From assembly GCF_000718025.1 (NCBI RefSeq), contig NZ_JODS01000007.1, positions 124,001 to 188,000 on the forward strand: 64,000 nt of DNA, read 5' to 3'. Under the pieces are notes generated by a model. It had not been told where the DNA came from. It ran no database searches and was given only the letters and a program-made list of their open reading frames with translations. A program made the translations under genes and the position numbers. The DNA comes from Kitasatospora purpeofusca (GTDB lineage Bacteria; Actinomycetota; Actinomycetes; Streptomycetales; Streptomycetaceae). Of the stretch, positions 45,344-53,168 are shown one piece after another (position 1 is the stretch's first letter; the number at the start of each line of letters is the position of its first letter).

Positions 45344-46285
45344 GTGACGGTACGACTTCCCGACGAGCAGTCGGGCCCCGCGCGGGCCCGGCTGCTCGTC
45401 GTCGTCGCGGTGCCGGCCGAGGCCGAGGCCGTGCTGCGCGGCCTCGGTGGCACGGCCCGGCGGGTGCCGCTGCCCGGGGGCGCGCTGGACCGGGTCGCGC
45501 ACCCCTCCGGCGCGACGGTGGACGTGCTGGCCGGCGGGGTCGGCCCGGGCGCCGCGGCGGCCGCCGCCGCCACTGCGCTCACGGCGCTCTCCGCACCCGC
45601 CGGTGACCGGTACGACCTGGTGGTCTCCGCCGGGATCGCCGGCGGCTTCGCCCCTGGGGCGCCGGTCGGCACCACCGTGGTCGCCGACGCGATCGTCGCC
45701 GCCGACCTGGGCGCCGAGACCCCGGAAGGCTTCGCCGACGTCACCGAGCTGGGCTTCGGGACCGTCCGGCACACCCCGGCGCCGGCCACCGTGGCGCTGG
45801 TCGCCGAGGCGCTGCGGGCCGCCGGGGTGGACACCCTGGCCACCGGCGCCGTGCTGACCGTCTCCACCGTGACCGGCAGCGCCGGGCGCGCCGCCGCCCT
45901 GACCGCCCGCCACCCGGACGCGGTGGCCGAGGCGATGGAGGGCTTCGGGGTCGCCGAGGCCGCCGCCCGGCACGGGGTACCGGCGTTCGAGCTGCGCACC
46001 GTCTCCAACCCGGTGGGCCCGCGCGACCGGTCCGCCTGGCGGATCGGCGAGGCCCTCGGCGCGCTGGAGCGGGCCTTCGCCGCCCTGCCCTGGCCGGCCC
46101 TGCTGGCCCTGCCGGTCCTGCCGGCCCTGGACCCGCAGACCCCGCCGATTGCCCAGCCCCCGCAGACCCCGCAGACCCCGTCGGACCCGGTGGCGACCGG
46201 GCCGCGGGCCGCCGGGCAACCGCAGTCCCACCGGGCCGACCCGCCCGGACCGCGCCGAGCGCCGAAGGAGGCCGGCCGTGGCTGA
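45344..46285 (+). CDS. mqnB: futalosine hydrolase
   Basis: A 313-residue nucleosidase-fold enzyme that splits futalosine to dehypoxanthine futalosine in the alternative menaquinone pathway. It has the phosphorylase/nucleosidase motifs DLVVSAGIAGGFA, TGAVLTVSTVTG, the catalytic-type acidic strand AEAMEGFGVAEAAARHGVP and ELRTVSNPVGPRDR. The last 50 residues are a Pro/Gln-rich tail beyond the family length. GTG 45344 is 10 bases after the preceding stop. Its end overlaps mqnD by eight bases, so the two are co-translated. Confidence 0.93.
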   Translation: MTVRLPDEQSGPARARLLVVVAVPAEAEAVLRGLGGTARRVPLPGGALDRVAHPSGATVDVLAGGVGPGAAAAAAATALTALSAPAGDRYDLVVSAGIAGGFAPGAPVGTTVVADAIVAADLGAETPEGFADVTELGFGTVRHTPAPATVALVAEALRAAGVDTLATGAVLTVSTVTGSAGRAAALTARHPDAVAEAMEGFGVAEAAARHGVPAFELRTVSNPVGPRDRSAWRIGEALGALERAFAALPWPALLALPVLPALDPQTPPIAQPPQTPQTPSDPVATGPRAAGQPQSHRADPPGPRRAPKEAGRG

Positions 46286-47123
46286 ACGGCTGAGCGTCGC
46301 CTACTCACCCTGCCCCAACGACACCTTCGTCTTCCACGCCTGGTCGCACGGCCTGGTCCCGGGCGCGGACGCCCCCGAGGTCACCTTCGCCGACATCGAC
46401 GTCACCAACGGCCTGGCCGAGCGCGGCGAGCTGGACGTCCTCAAGGTCAGCTACGCCGCCCTGCCCTGGGTGCTGGACGAGTACACCCTGCTGCCCTGCG
46501 GCGGTGCGCTCGGTCGCGGCTGCGGCCCGCTGGTGCTCACCCGCCCGGACAGCGGGGACGACCTGAGCGGGAAGACCGTCGCCGTCCCCTCCGAGCGGTC
46601 CACCGCCTACCTGCTGTTCCGGCTGTGGGCGGCGAAGGCGGTACCGGGCGGCCTGGGCCGGATCGTGGTGCTGCCGTTCCACGAGATCATGCCCGCCGTG
46701 CGGGACGGCCGGGTGGACGCCGGCCTGGTCATCCACGAGGCCCGGTTCACCTACCGGAACTACGGTCTGCGCAGCCTGGCCGACATGGGCGAGGCCTGGG
46801 AGCGGGAGACCGGCCTGCCGATCCCGCTCGGCGCCATCATCGCCCGGCGCTCGCTCGGCGCGGAGCGGCTGCGCGCGCTCACCGAGGCGATCCGCGCCTC
46901 CGTCCGACAGGCCTGGGACGACCCGGAGGCCAGCCGCCGGTACGTGCTGGAGCACGCCCAGGAGATGGACCCGGACGTCGCCGACCAGCACATCGCGCTC
47001 TATGTCAACGAGTTCACCGCGGAGCTCGGCGAGGAGGGGCACGCGGCCGTCCGCGCGCTGCTCACCCGGGCCGCCGCGGAGGGCCTGGTCCCCCCGCTCG
47101 GCCCGGGTGCGCTGGACTTCTGA
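46278..47123 (+). CDS. mqnD: 1,4-dihydroxy-6-naphthoate synthase
   Basis: A 281-residue periplasmic-binding-fold enzyme that turns cyclic dehypoxanthine futalosine into 1,4-dihydroxy-6-naphthoate. Diagnostic motifs are YSPCPNDTFVFHAW, DIDVTNGLAERG, KVSYAALP, GRGCGPLVL, FHEIMPAVRDGRVDAGLVIHEARFTY and GLPIPLGAII. GTG 46278 has AAGGAG seven bases upstream, inside the end of mqnB. The other pathway genes (mqnA, mqnC) are not in this window. Confidence 0.96.
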   Translation: MAERLSVAYSPCPNDTFVFHAWSHGLVPGADAPEVTFADIDVTNGLAERGELDVLKVSYAALPWVLDEYTLLPCGGALGRGCGPLVLTRPDSGDDLSGKTVAVPSERSTAYLLFRLWAAKAVPGGLGRIVVLPFHEIMPAVRDGRVDAGLVIHEARFTYRNYGLRSLADMGEAWERETGLPIPLGAIIARRSLGAERLRALTEAIRASVRQAWDDPEASRRYVLEHAQEMDPDVADQHIALYVNEFTAELGEEGHAAVRALLTRAAAEGLVPPLGPGALDF

Positions 47124-47130
47124 GCCGCCG

Positions 47131-47158
47131 CCCGCCCGACCGTCGCCGGTCGGGCGGG
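47131..47158. terminator. bidirectional hairpin terminator
   Basis: Exact 12-bp stem CCCGCCCGACCG (47131-47142) with its complement (47147-47158) and loop TCGC, between the convergent mqnD and cold-shock genes. Confidence 0.75.
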
Positions 47159-47162
47159 TGAC

Positions 47163-47546
47163 TCATACGTCGAACTGCTCGGCCACCGCGCGCAGCAGGA
47201 CGGCGAGCTTCTGCCCGGCCGGCTTGGCGGGGTAGCGGCCGTGCTGGAGCCCCGGCAGTACCGCGTCCATCATCGTGATGAGGTCCTGGACCAGCGCCGC
47301 CATGTCGTCCGGGCTCTTGCGCTGGGCGGCGGCCACCGAGGGCAGCGCCTCCAGCAGCTGGACCTGCATCGCCTGGTCGCCGCGGTGCCCGGCGACCACG
47401 CCGAACTCGACCCGCTGCCCCGGCTTGAGCGACGTGATTCCGGCGGGCAGCGCCTTGGTGTGGACGAAGACATCGCCGCCGTCGTCGCGCGACAGGAAGC
47501 CGAAGCCCTTCGTCTCGTTGAACCACTTGACCTGGCCGGTGGGCAT
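47163..47546 (-). CDS. long cold-shock domain protein
   Basis: A 127-residue protein. Residues 1-66 are a cold-shock domain with RNP1 (GFGFLS) and RNP2-like (DVFVHTK) motifs for single-stranded nucleic acid binding. A 60-residue C-terminal extension (DMAALVQDLITMMDAVLPGL...) is helical and not part of standard CspA. This long form next to mqnD is a streptomycete hallmark. ATG 47546 has GAGGA upstream. A leader of about 100 bases is predicted. Confidence 0.93.
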   Translation of the reverse strand: MPTGQVKWFNETKGFGFLSRDDGGDVFVHTKALPAGITSLKPGQRVEFGVVAGHRGDQAMQVQLLEALPSVAAAQRKSPDDMAALVQDLITMMDAVLPGLQHGRYPAKPAGQKLAVLLRAVAEQFDV

Positions 47547-48045
47547 CTCGAACAGTCCTCGATGTGGGTATGAGGGATCCCGGCCCTGGCCGGGGATCAC
47601 TGGGTGGGAGAGCGGGCCGACCCGGGGGACGCGCCCTGCGGGGCGCGCACGATCAGCACACTGTAAGGAGCAGACTAACGGTCCGTCACTGTCTCATCCG
47701 CGTTCCGCGAAAGTTCCGTACGGAGCCCCGACGGCCACGCGCGACCCGGAATCGGCATGACCCGGGCGCGACTCGACGCTGTCCACTGGCTCACACCTCC
47801 GGTCGGAGAGAACGGGGCGCACTGATCGCACCCCTCGGCACAGCCTGCATACCCCCGCCCAGCAGGGATCAAAACTCCCAGCGCCCGGAAAACTGCGCAA
47901 CGTGACGGGACCGCTCGCCCGCGAAGCGCTTCCGGGGCCGCCCCGGCGGTACCGCGGCGGCCCGCGTCCCGGGCGGCTCTGCGAGACTGGGACGGCCGCC
48001 GGACCCGCCGCCGCGGCCGAACCCCGCCGCAGAGGAGCAAGCCCC
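47547..48045. other. gene-poor spacer between csp and a small membrane gene
   Basis: About 500 bases with no convincing gene. It holds the csp leader and promoter (47660-47689). The part 47690-47900 is of ordinary GC and contains only short minus-strand frames that I rejected. The ribosome site AGAGGAG (48031-48037) serves the gene at 48046. Confidence 0.5.
47660..47689 (-). promoter_or_regulatory. csp promoter
   Basis: Minus strand: -35 GTGACG (47684-47689), 18-base spacer, -10 TACAGT (47660-47665). It predicts an untranslated leader of about 105 bases, as is usual for cold-shock mRNAs. Confidence 0.4.
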
Positions 48046-48300
48046 GTGAGCAGCGCGAGCAGCGTCGGCAGCCAGAGCGCCGACCGAGGCGACGTCTACG
48101 TCAAGGCCGGCACGATCGTCTTCGGCATCGGCGCGCTCGCCACCCTGGTGACCTTCGTGCCGCTGTTCCTGCACCTGACGCCGCTGCCGTCGGCCGCGTA
48201 CTGGCTGAGCATGCTGATGCCGCTCGGCTTCCTGCTCGCCCTGACCGGTCTGCTGCTCTCCGCGCGCGCCCAGCGGCGCCGGGTCCGCGCCGACGCCTGA
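48046..48300 (+). CDS. small two-helix membrane protein
   Basis: An 84-residue protein from GTG 48046, eight bases after AGAGGAG. Two helices (TIVFGIGALATLVTFVPLFL and MLMPLGFLLALTGLLLSA) join through LTPLPSAAYW; the C-terminus is basic (RAQRRRVRADA). Likely an integral membrane protein conserved in this chromosomal block. Function unknown. Confidence 0.7.
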   Translation: MSSASSVGSQSADRGDVYVKAGTIVFGIGALATLVTFVPLFLHLTPLPSAAYWLSMLMPLGFLLALTGLLLSARAQRRRVRADA

Positions 48301-48368
48301 CGGCGCCGCCGCACGGGGTCGGCACGGGGCACCGGCTCGGGGCACCGGCTCTGGCGCCGACACTGGCC

Positions 48369-48998
48369 TCAGCGGGCGGCCAGGTGCCCGTCGAGCCAGG
48401 CCGGGAAGGCCGTGAGGTCGGGCAGCACCACGTCCGCGCCGGCCGCCAGCAGCTCCTCGGCGCCGTACGGGCCGGTCGCCACGCCCACCGCCACCGCGTC
48501 CGCGTGCTTGGCGCCCCGGATGTCGCCGAGGTGGTCGCCGACGTAGACGGTGGCGCCGTGCTCGCGCAGGGCCACGCCCTTGGTCTCCGCCCACAGGTCG
48601 CCGACCAGCGCGTCCGCGCTCAGTCCCGCGTGCTCCAGGTGGAGCCGGGCGTTCGGCTCGTACTTGCCGGTGATGACCGCGACCCGGCCGCCGTGGGCGC
48701 GGACCGCGTCCAGGGCGGCGTGCGCGCCCGGCAGGGCGACCGTCGGCGCGAAGGCGTGGTCCCGGTAGAGGGTGCGGTAGCGGTGGGCGACCGCGTCCAG
48801 CTCCTCCGCCGGGAACCAGTTGCGCAGTTCGTCGAGGAGCGGCGGCCCGAGCCGGGTGACCACCAGGTCGGCGTCGATGGCGGTGCCGGTCTCGGCGGAC
48901 AGCGCCAGATAGGTGGCCCGGATCCCGGGCCGGGTGTCGAGCAGCGTCATGTCGAGGTCGAAACCCACGGTCAGCGGGACGTCCGAGGTCACAGGCAT
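48369..48998 (-). CDS. HAD-superfamily phosphatase (phosphoglycolate phosphatase-like)
   Basis: A 209-residue HAD enzyme. Motif I is FDLDMTLLDT with the nucleophile and acid/base Asp pair, motif II is the Thr in VAVITGKY, and motif IV is YVGDHLGDIRGA. The helical cap follows motif I (RPGIRATYLALSAETG). It would dephosphorylate a small sugar or nucleotide phosphate. ATG 48998 has TAGCCT six bases upstream, again leaderless in type. Confidence 0.9.
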   Translation of the reverse strand: MPVTSDVPLTVGFDLDMTLLDTRPGIRATYLALSAETGTAIDADLVVTRLGPPLLDELRNWFPAEELDAVAHRYRTLYRDHAFAPTVALPGAHAALDAVRAHGGRVAVITGKYEPNARLHLEHAGLSADALVGDLWAETKGVALREHGATVYVGDHLGDIRGAKHADAVAVGVATGPYGAEELLAAGADVVLPDLTAFPAWLDGHLAAR

Positions 48999-49094
48999 GC
49001 CGTCAGGCTATCCAACCGGCCCGGCCGGCCCGACGCCCGGCCGCGGCCTCGGCCTCGGCGGGCGGGGGGATTTGCCCCGGCTTCGACGCGGAAC

Positions 49095-49113
49095 TTAGGT
49101 TTGCCTGAGCTAT
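49095..49113 (+). promoter_or_regulatory. iron box (DmdR/IdeR-type) upstream of the siderophore importer
   Basis: TTAGGTTTGCCTGAGCTAT matches the actinobacterial iron-box consensus (TTAGGTTAGGCTAACCTAA) at about 14 of 19 positions, ending 15 bases before the first permease start. It predicts repression by the iron-loaded DmdR1/IdeR protein and induction under iron starvation. Confidence 0.72.
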
Positions 49114-49128
49114 CTGCGAGAGAGAGCC

Positions 49129-50157
49129 ATGACCGACACCACCGCACCCGGAAGAGCCCGGCTGCTGCGCCGCCGAATACTGTGGCTCGCCGCCGCGCTG
49201 GCCCTGCTGGCCGGTGCGGTGCTGCTGAGCCTGGCGGTCGGCAGCCGCACCGTCCCGTTCGGCGACACCGTCGACGCCCTGCTGCACGGCGGGGACAGCA
49301 CCAACGCCGTGGTGATCCGCGAGCTGCGGCTGCCACGCACCGTCGTCGGCCTCGCGGTCGGCGCGGCGCTCGGCCTGGCCGGCACCGTCATGCAGGGCAT
49401 CACCCGCAACCCGATCGCCGACCCCGGCATCCTCGGCGTCAGCCAGGGCGCGGCGGCCGGCGTGGTGGTGGCGATCTCCGTGTTCGGGGTCTCCACGCTC
49501 ACCGGGTACGTCTGGTTCGGCTTCGCCGGCGCGGTGCTCGCCACCGTCCTGGTGTACGGGCTCGCCGGACGCGGCCGGGGCGGTACCTCGCCGGTCAAGC
49601 TGGCGCTGGCCGGCGCGGCGATCTCCGCGTTCATCGCCTCCCTCAACACCCTGGTGCTCACCACCGACGCTGCCGCGATGGACCAGTTCCGGTTCTGGCA
49701 CGTCGGCTCGCTCTCCGGGCGGGACGCGGACGTCGCCCGGCAGCTGCTGCCGTTCCTGGCCGTCGGCACGGTGCTGGTCCTGTCGGTGGCGCGCGGGCTG
49801 GACGCGCTGGCGCTCGGCGACGACACCGCCAAGGGCCTCGGCGCGCGGACCGGACCGGTCCGCGCGGTCGGCGCACTCGGAGCCACCGTGCTGACCGGGT
49901 CGGCGGTCGCGGCGGCCGGGCCGGTCGCCTTCGTCGGCCTGGCCGTGCCGCACGCCGCGCGCGCGGTGGCCGGGGCGGACCACCGCTGGGTGCTGGCCCT
50001 CTCGGCCGTGCTCGGCCCCGCGCTGCTGCTGCTCGCCGACACGCTCGGCCGGGTGCTGTTCCCGCCCTCCGAGGTGCCGGCCGGGGTGATGACCGCCCTG
50101 GTCGGCGTCCCGGTGCTGGTCGCGCTGGTCCGGCGGCGGAAGGTGGTGGCCGCATGA
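49129..50157 (+). CDS. FecCD-family ABC permease (siderophore importer), first subunit
   Basis: A 342-residue membrane protein with about nine or ten helices. The FecCD motifs are RELRLPRTVVGLAVGAALGLAG, MQGITRNPIADPGILGVSQGA and the coupling region GPVAFVGLAVPHAAR. ATG 49129 is preceded by GAGAGAG. It is the first gene of an iron-box controlled importer whose second permease overlaps it by four bases. Together they form the channel for a ferric siderophore. Confidence 0.93.
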   Translation: MTDTTAPGRARLLRRRILWLAAALALLAGAVLLSLAVGSRTVPFGDTVDALLHGGDSTNAVVIRELRLPRTVVGLAVGAALGLAGTVMQGITRNPIADPGILGVSQGAAAGVVVAISVFGVSTLTGYVWFGFAGAVLATVLVYGLAGRGRGGTSPVKLALAGAAISAFIASLNTLVLTTDAAAMDQFRFWHVGSLSGRDADVARQLLPFLAVGTVLVLSVARGLDALALGDDTAKGLGARTGPVRAVGALGATVLTGSAVAAAGPVAFVGLAVPHAARAVAGADHRWVLALSAVLGPALLLLADTLGRVLFPPSEVPAGVMTALVGVPVLVALVRRRKVVAA

Positions 50158-51200
50158 GCACCGTCGCCCTGCGCGGCTACACCGTGCTGCGGGCCGGACC
50201 GGCCTCCTTCCTGCTGCACCGGCGCGCGGCCCTCGCCGCGCTCGGCCTGCTGCTCGCGCTGGCCGCCACCGTCGTCGCCTCGCTCTGCCTGGGCGAGTCC
50301 ACCGTGGCGCCCGGCGAGGTGCTGAAGGTGGTGCTCGGGCAGCCGAGCCCGCACGAGCTGGTGGTGGGCGAGTTCCGGCTGCCCCGGGTGGTGGTCGGCC
50401 TGCTGGCCGGCACCGCGCTCGGACTGGCCGGGGCACTCATCCAGACCGTCGCCCGCAATCCGCTGGCCAGCCCGGACGTGGTCGGTGTCTCCTGGGGCGC
50501 CACCGCCACCGTGGTCGGCCTGCTGGCCTACGGCGTGGTCGACTCCACCGGCCAGGTGCCGTACGCGGCCGTCGCGGGCGGGCTGGCGGCCGGGCTGCTG
50601 GTGTACCTGCTGGCCTGGCGGCGCGGGCTGCACGCCCAGCGCTTCGTGCTGATCGGCATCGGTGTCTCGGTCGCGCTCTCCTCCCTGACCTCGGTGTTCC
50701 TGACCAAGGGGGACGGCTTCCAGGCGCAGGCCGCCAAGGTGTGGATGACCGGCAGCCTGAACGGCTCCGGGTACGACCAGGCCGGCTGGCTGGCCTGGGT
50801 GCTGCTGGCCGCAGTGCCGGTGGCGTTGTGGGCGGCGCGGGCCCAGCGCTCGATCTCCTTCGACGACGCCACCGCCGTCGGCCTGGGGCTGCGGCTGGAC
50901 CGGATCCGGCTCGGCATGGCCCTGCTCGGCGTGGTGCTCGCCTCCTGCGCGGCGGGCGCCGCCGGACCGGTGGACTTCGTGGCGCTGATGGCCCCGCAGA
51001 TCGCCGTGCGGCTGGCCCGGTCGGTCCAGATCCCGCTGTTCTGCTCGGCGCTGACCGGCGCGCTGGTCGTGGTGCTCGCCGACCTGCTGGCCCGCCGGCT
51101 GCTGGCGCCCGTCGAGCTGCCGGTCGGTGTGGTGACCGGGCTGGTCGGCGCGCCGTACCTGATGTGGCTGCTGATCCGCTCCCGCCGTGGAGGTTCCTGA
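50154..51200 (+). CDS. FecCD-family ABC permease (siderophore importer), second subunit
   Basis: A 348-residue partner of the preceding permease: FRLPRVVVGLLAGTALGLAG, IQTVARNPLASPDVVGVSWGA, and the ATPase-contact loop GPVDFVALMAPQIAVRLAR. ATG 50154 overlaps the previous stop as ATGA, so the two are co-translated, which helps make equal amounts of the heterodimer. Confidence 0.94.
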   Translation: MSTVALRGYTVLRAGPASFLLHRRAALAALGLLLALAATVVASLCLGESTVAPGEVLKVVLGQPSPHELVVGEFRLPRVVVGLLAGTALGLAGALIQTVARNPLASPDVVGVSWGATATVVGLLAYGVVDSTGQVPYAAVAGGLAAGLLVYLLAWRRGLHAQRFVLIGIGVSVALSSLTSVFLTKGDGFQAQAAKVWMTGSLNGSGYDQAGWLAWVLLAAVPVALWAARAQRSISFDDATAVGLGLRLDRIRLGMALLGVVLASCAAGAAGPVDFVALMAPQIAVRLARSVQIPLFCSALTGALVVVLADLLARRLLAPVELPVGVVTGLVGAPYLMWLLIRSRRGGS

Positions 51201-51215
51201 GCCGTGGAGGCCCCG

Positions 51216-52058
51216 ATGCTGCCCGACACCGAGTCCGCCGAGCCCGTGCAGCGGGTGTCCCACCGCCTGGAGGCGCGGGACCTGACGCTCGCCTACGAGG
51301 CCCGCACCGTCGCCGAGGGGCTCGACCTGCGGATCCCGGACGGCCGGGTGACCGTGATCGTCGGCCCCAACGCCTGCGGCAAGTCCACCCTGCTGCGCGC
51401 GCTGGGGCGGCTGCTGAAGCCGGTCCGCGGCGCGGTGCTGCTGGACGGCGAGGAGCTGGCCCGCGTCCCCACCAAGCGGATCGCCCGGCGGATCGGGCTG
51501 CTGCCGCAGTCGCCGTCCGCCCCCGAGGGCATCGCGGTCGCCGACCTGGTGTCGCGCGGCCGCCAGCCGCACCAGAGCTGGTGGCAGCAGTGGTCGGCGG
51601 AGGACGAGGCCGCGGTCGCCGAGGCGCTGGAGCGCACCTCGACCGCCGAGCTGGCCGAACGCGGTGTGGACGAGCTGTCCGGCGGGCAGCGGCAGCGGGT
51701 CTGGATCGCCATGGCGCTCGCCCAGGGCACGGACATCCTGCTGCTGGACGAGCCGACCACCTTCCTGGACATCGCGCACCAGGTGGAGGTGCTGGACCTG
51801 GTCCGGCGGCTGAACGTGGAACGCGGCCGGACGGTCGTCGCGGTGCTGCACGACCTCAACCAGGCGGCCCGGTACGCCGACCACCTGGTGGCGATGAAGG
51901 ACGGGCGGATCGTCGCCCAGGGACCGCCGGCCGAGGTGGTCACGGCGGAGCTGGTGCGCGAGGTGTTCGGGCTGGAGTCGGTGGTGGTGCCGGACCCGGT
52001 GACCGGCACTCCGCTGGTGGTGCCGGGCGCGCCGTGGGCGGCCACCGTGGACGCATAG
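51216..52058 (+). CDS. ABC ATP-binding subunit of siderophore importer
   Basis: A 280-residue FepC/FhuC-like ATPase. Walker A is GPNACGKST, the Q-loop lies in LLPQSPSAPEGI, the signature is LSGGQRQRVWIAMA, Walker B is ILLLDEPTT and the H-loop is VLHDLNQA. ATG 51216 has GGAGG five bases upstream; the alternative GTG 51204 is less well spaced. It powers the two upstream permeases. Confidence 0.95.
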   Translation: MLPDTESAEPVQRVSHRLEARDLTLAYEARTVAEGLDLRIPDGRVTVIVGPNACGKSTLLRALGRLLKPVRGAVLLDGEELARVPTKRIARRIGLLPQSPSAPEGIAVADLVSRGRQPHQSWWQQWSAEDEAAVAEALERTSTAELAERGVDELSGGQRQRVWIAMALAQGTDILLLDEPTTFLDIAHQVEVLDLVRRLNVERGRTVVAVLHDLNQAARYADHLVAMKDGRIVAQGPPAEVVTAELVREVFGLESVVVPDPVTGTPLVVPGAPWAATVDA

Positions 52059-52145
52059 CCGCTTTTTACGCACCAATTCGGACATAATCGACGCGCTGCC
52101 GTGTCCTTCCGCCCGTCTGCGCTGTCCGAGCCGCCCGAGGTGCCG

Positions 52146-53135
52146 ATGTCCCCGATCACCCGCCGCACCCTGCTGACCGCGCTGCTCGGCGGGCTCGGGG
52201 GCGCCGCGCTCACCGGCTGCACGGGCCGGCCCGCCGCGCCCCCGCCGATGGACCTCGCGGCCGCCGCCGAGGCCCCCTCCCCCACCGCGCCGCCGAGCGT
52301 CACCGTGGCCACCGCCACCGGCCCGGTCACCGTGCCCGGGGCACCCGCGCGGGTCGTCGTGCTGGACACCGCCGAACTGGACTCCGCGCTCACCCTCGGC
52401 ATCACCCCGGTCGGCGCGGCCCGGGCGGCGGCGGACCCGGCCTTCCCCGACTACTGGCCCGCCTCCCGGCTCGCCCCGATCGCCTACGTCGGACCGATCG
52501 GCGCCCCGGACCTCGCCGCCGTCCGCGCGCTGCGGCCCGACCTCATCCTCTCCAACCAGTCCCGCGACGGCGGCCGCTACGACGAGCTGCGGGCGATCGC
52601 CCCGACCGTCCTCACCGCCACCACCGGCGCGGCCTGGAAGGCCGATCTGCAGACCCACGCCGAGGCGCTCGGCCGGCAGGACGCCGCGGCGGCGTTCATG
52701 GCCTCGTACCAGCGGCACGTCAACCAGGTGACCGCCGCGCTCGCGAACGCCAGGGCGGGCGGCCGGAAGGTCAGCCTGGTCCGCTTCGTCGAGGGCGGCG
52801 GGATCCGCCTCTACGGCCGGCAGACCTTCCCCGGCGCCGTCCTCGCCGACGTCGGCGTCCCCCGCCCGGACTCCCAGAACACCGACCGGCCGGACCAGGA
52901 GCTCCCGCCGGACCAGCTCGCCAGGGCCGACGGCGACCTGCTCCTGTACGCCGGCTACGGCGACCCGGAGCGCAACGGCCTCACCGCCACCCTCGCGAGC
53001 CCCGGCTGGCAGGCCCTGGAGGCCGTCAAGGCCCACCGCGCCTTCCCCGTCGACGACCAGCTGTGGTTCCAGGGCATCGGCTGCACGGGCGCCAACTACC
53101 TGCTCGACGAACTCCAGCGCTTCCTCGGCGCCTGA
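52146..53135 (+). CDS. siderophore-binding lipoprotein (FecB-like), Tat-type signal
   Basis: A 329-residue class III periplasmic-binding protein. The signal peptide starts at ATG 52146 with a twin-arginine ITRRTLL, a hydrophobic core and the lipobox LTGC, so it should be lipid-anchored outside the membrane. The two lobes contain ARVVVLDTAELDSALTLG and RPDLILSNQS, joined by a long helix. It completes the importer but starts 87 bases after the ATPase, with CATAAT (52083-52088) as a possible own -10. No siderophore biosynthesis genes are next to it, so the ligand may be imported from elsewhere. Confidence 0.93.
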   Translation: MSPITRRTLLTALLGGLGGAALTGCTGRPAAPPPMDLAAAAEAPSPTAPPSVTVATATGPVTVPGAPARVVVLDTAELDSALTLGITPVGAARAAADPAFPDYWPASRLAPIAYVGPIGAPDLAAVRALRPDLILSNQSRDGGRYDELRAIAPTVLTATTGAAWKADLQTHAEALGRQDAAAAFMASYQRHVNQVTAALANARAGGRKVSLVRFVEGGGIRLYGRQTFPGAVLADVGVPRPDSQNTDRPDQELPPDQLARADGDLLLYAGYGDPERNGLTATLASPGWQALEAVKAHRAFPVDDQLWFQGIGCTGANYLLDELQRFLGA

Positions 53136-53168
53136 CCGGCTCCTGCCCCGGGACACCCGGCCCGGAGC

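Noticed and set aside
43117..46308. A 1063-residue minus-strand frame
   Set aside because: It lies opposite the MFS, 44800, mqnB and mqnD genes, which have clear family motifs.
47694..47900. Short minus-strand frames in the csp upstream region
   Set aside because: Two overlapping frames of similar length, neither with coding-type third-position bias or a recognisable family.
48384..51200. Long plus-strand frame fusing antisense of the HAD gene to the second permease
   Set aside because: Only the part from ATG 50154 matches a FecCD permease; the upstream portion is antisense to the HAD gene and out of frame with the first permease.
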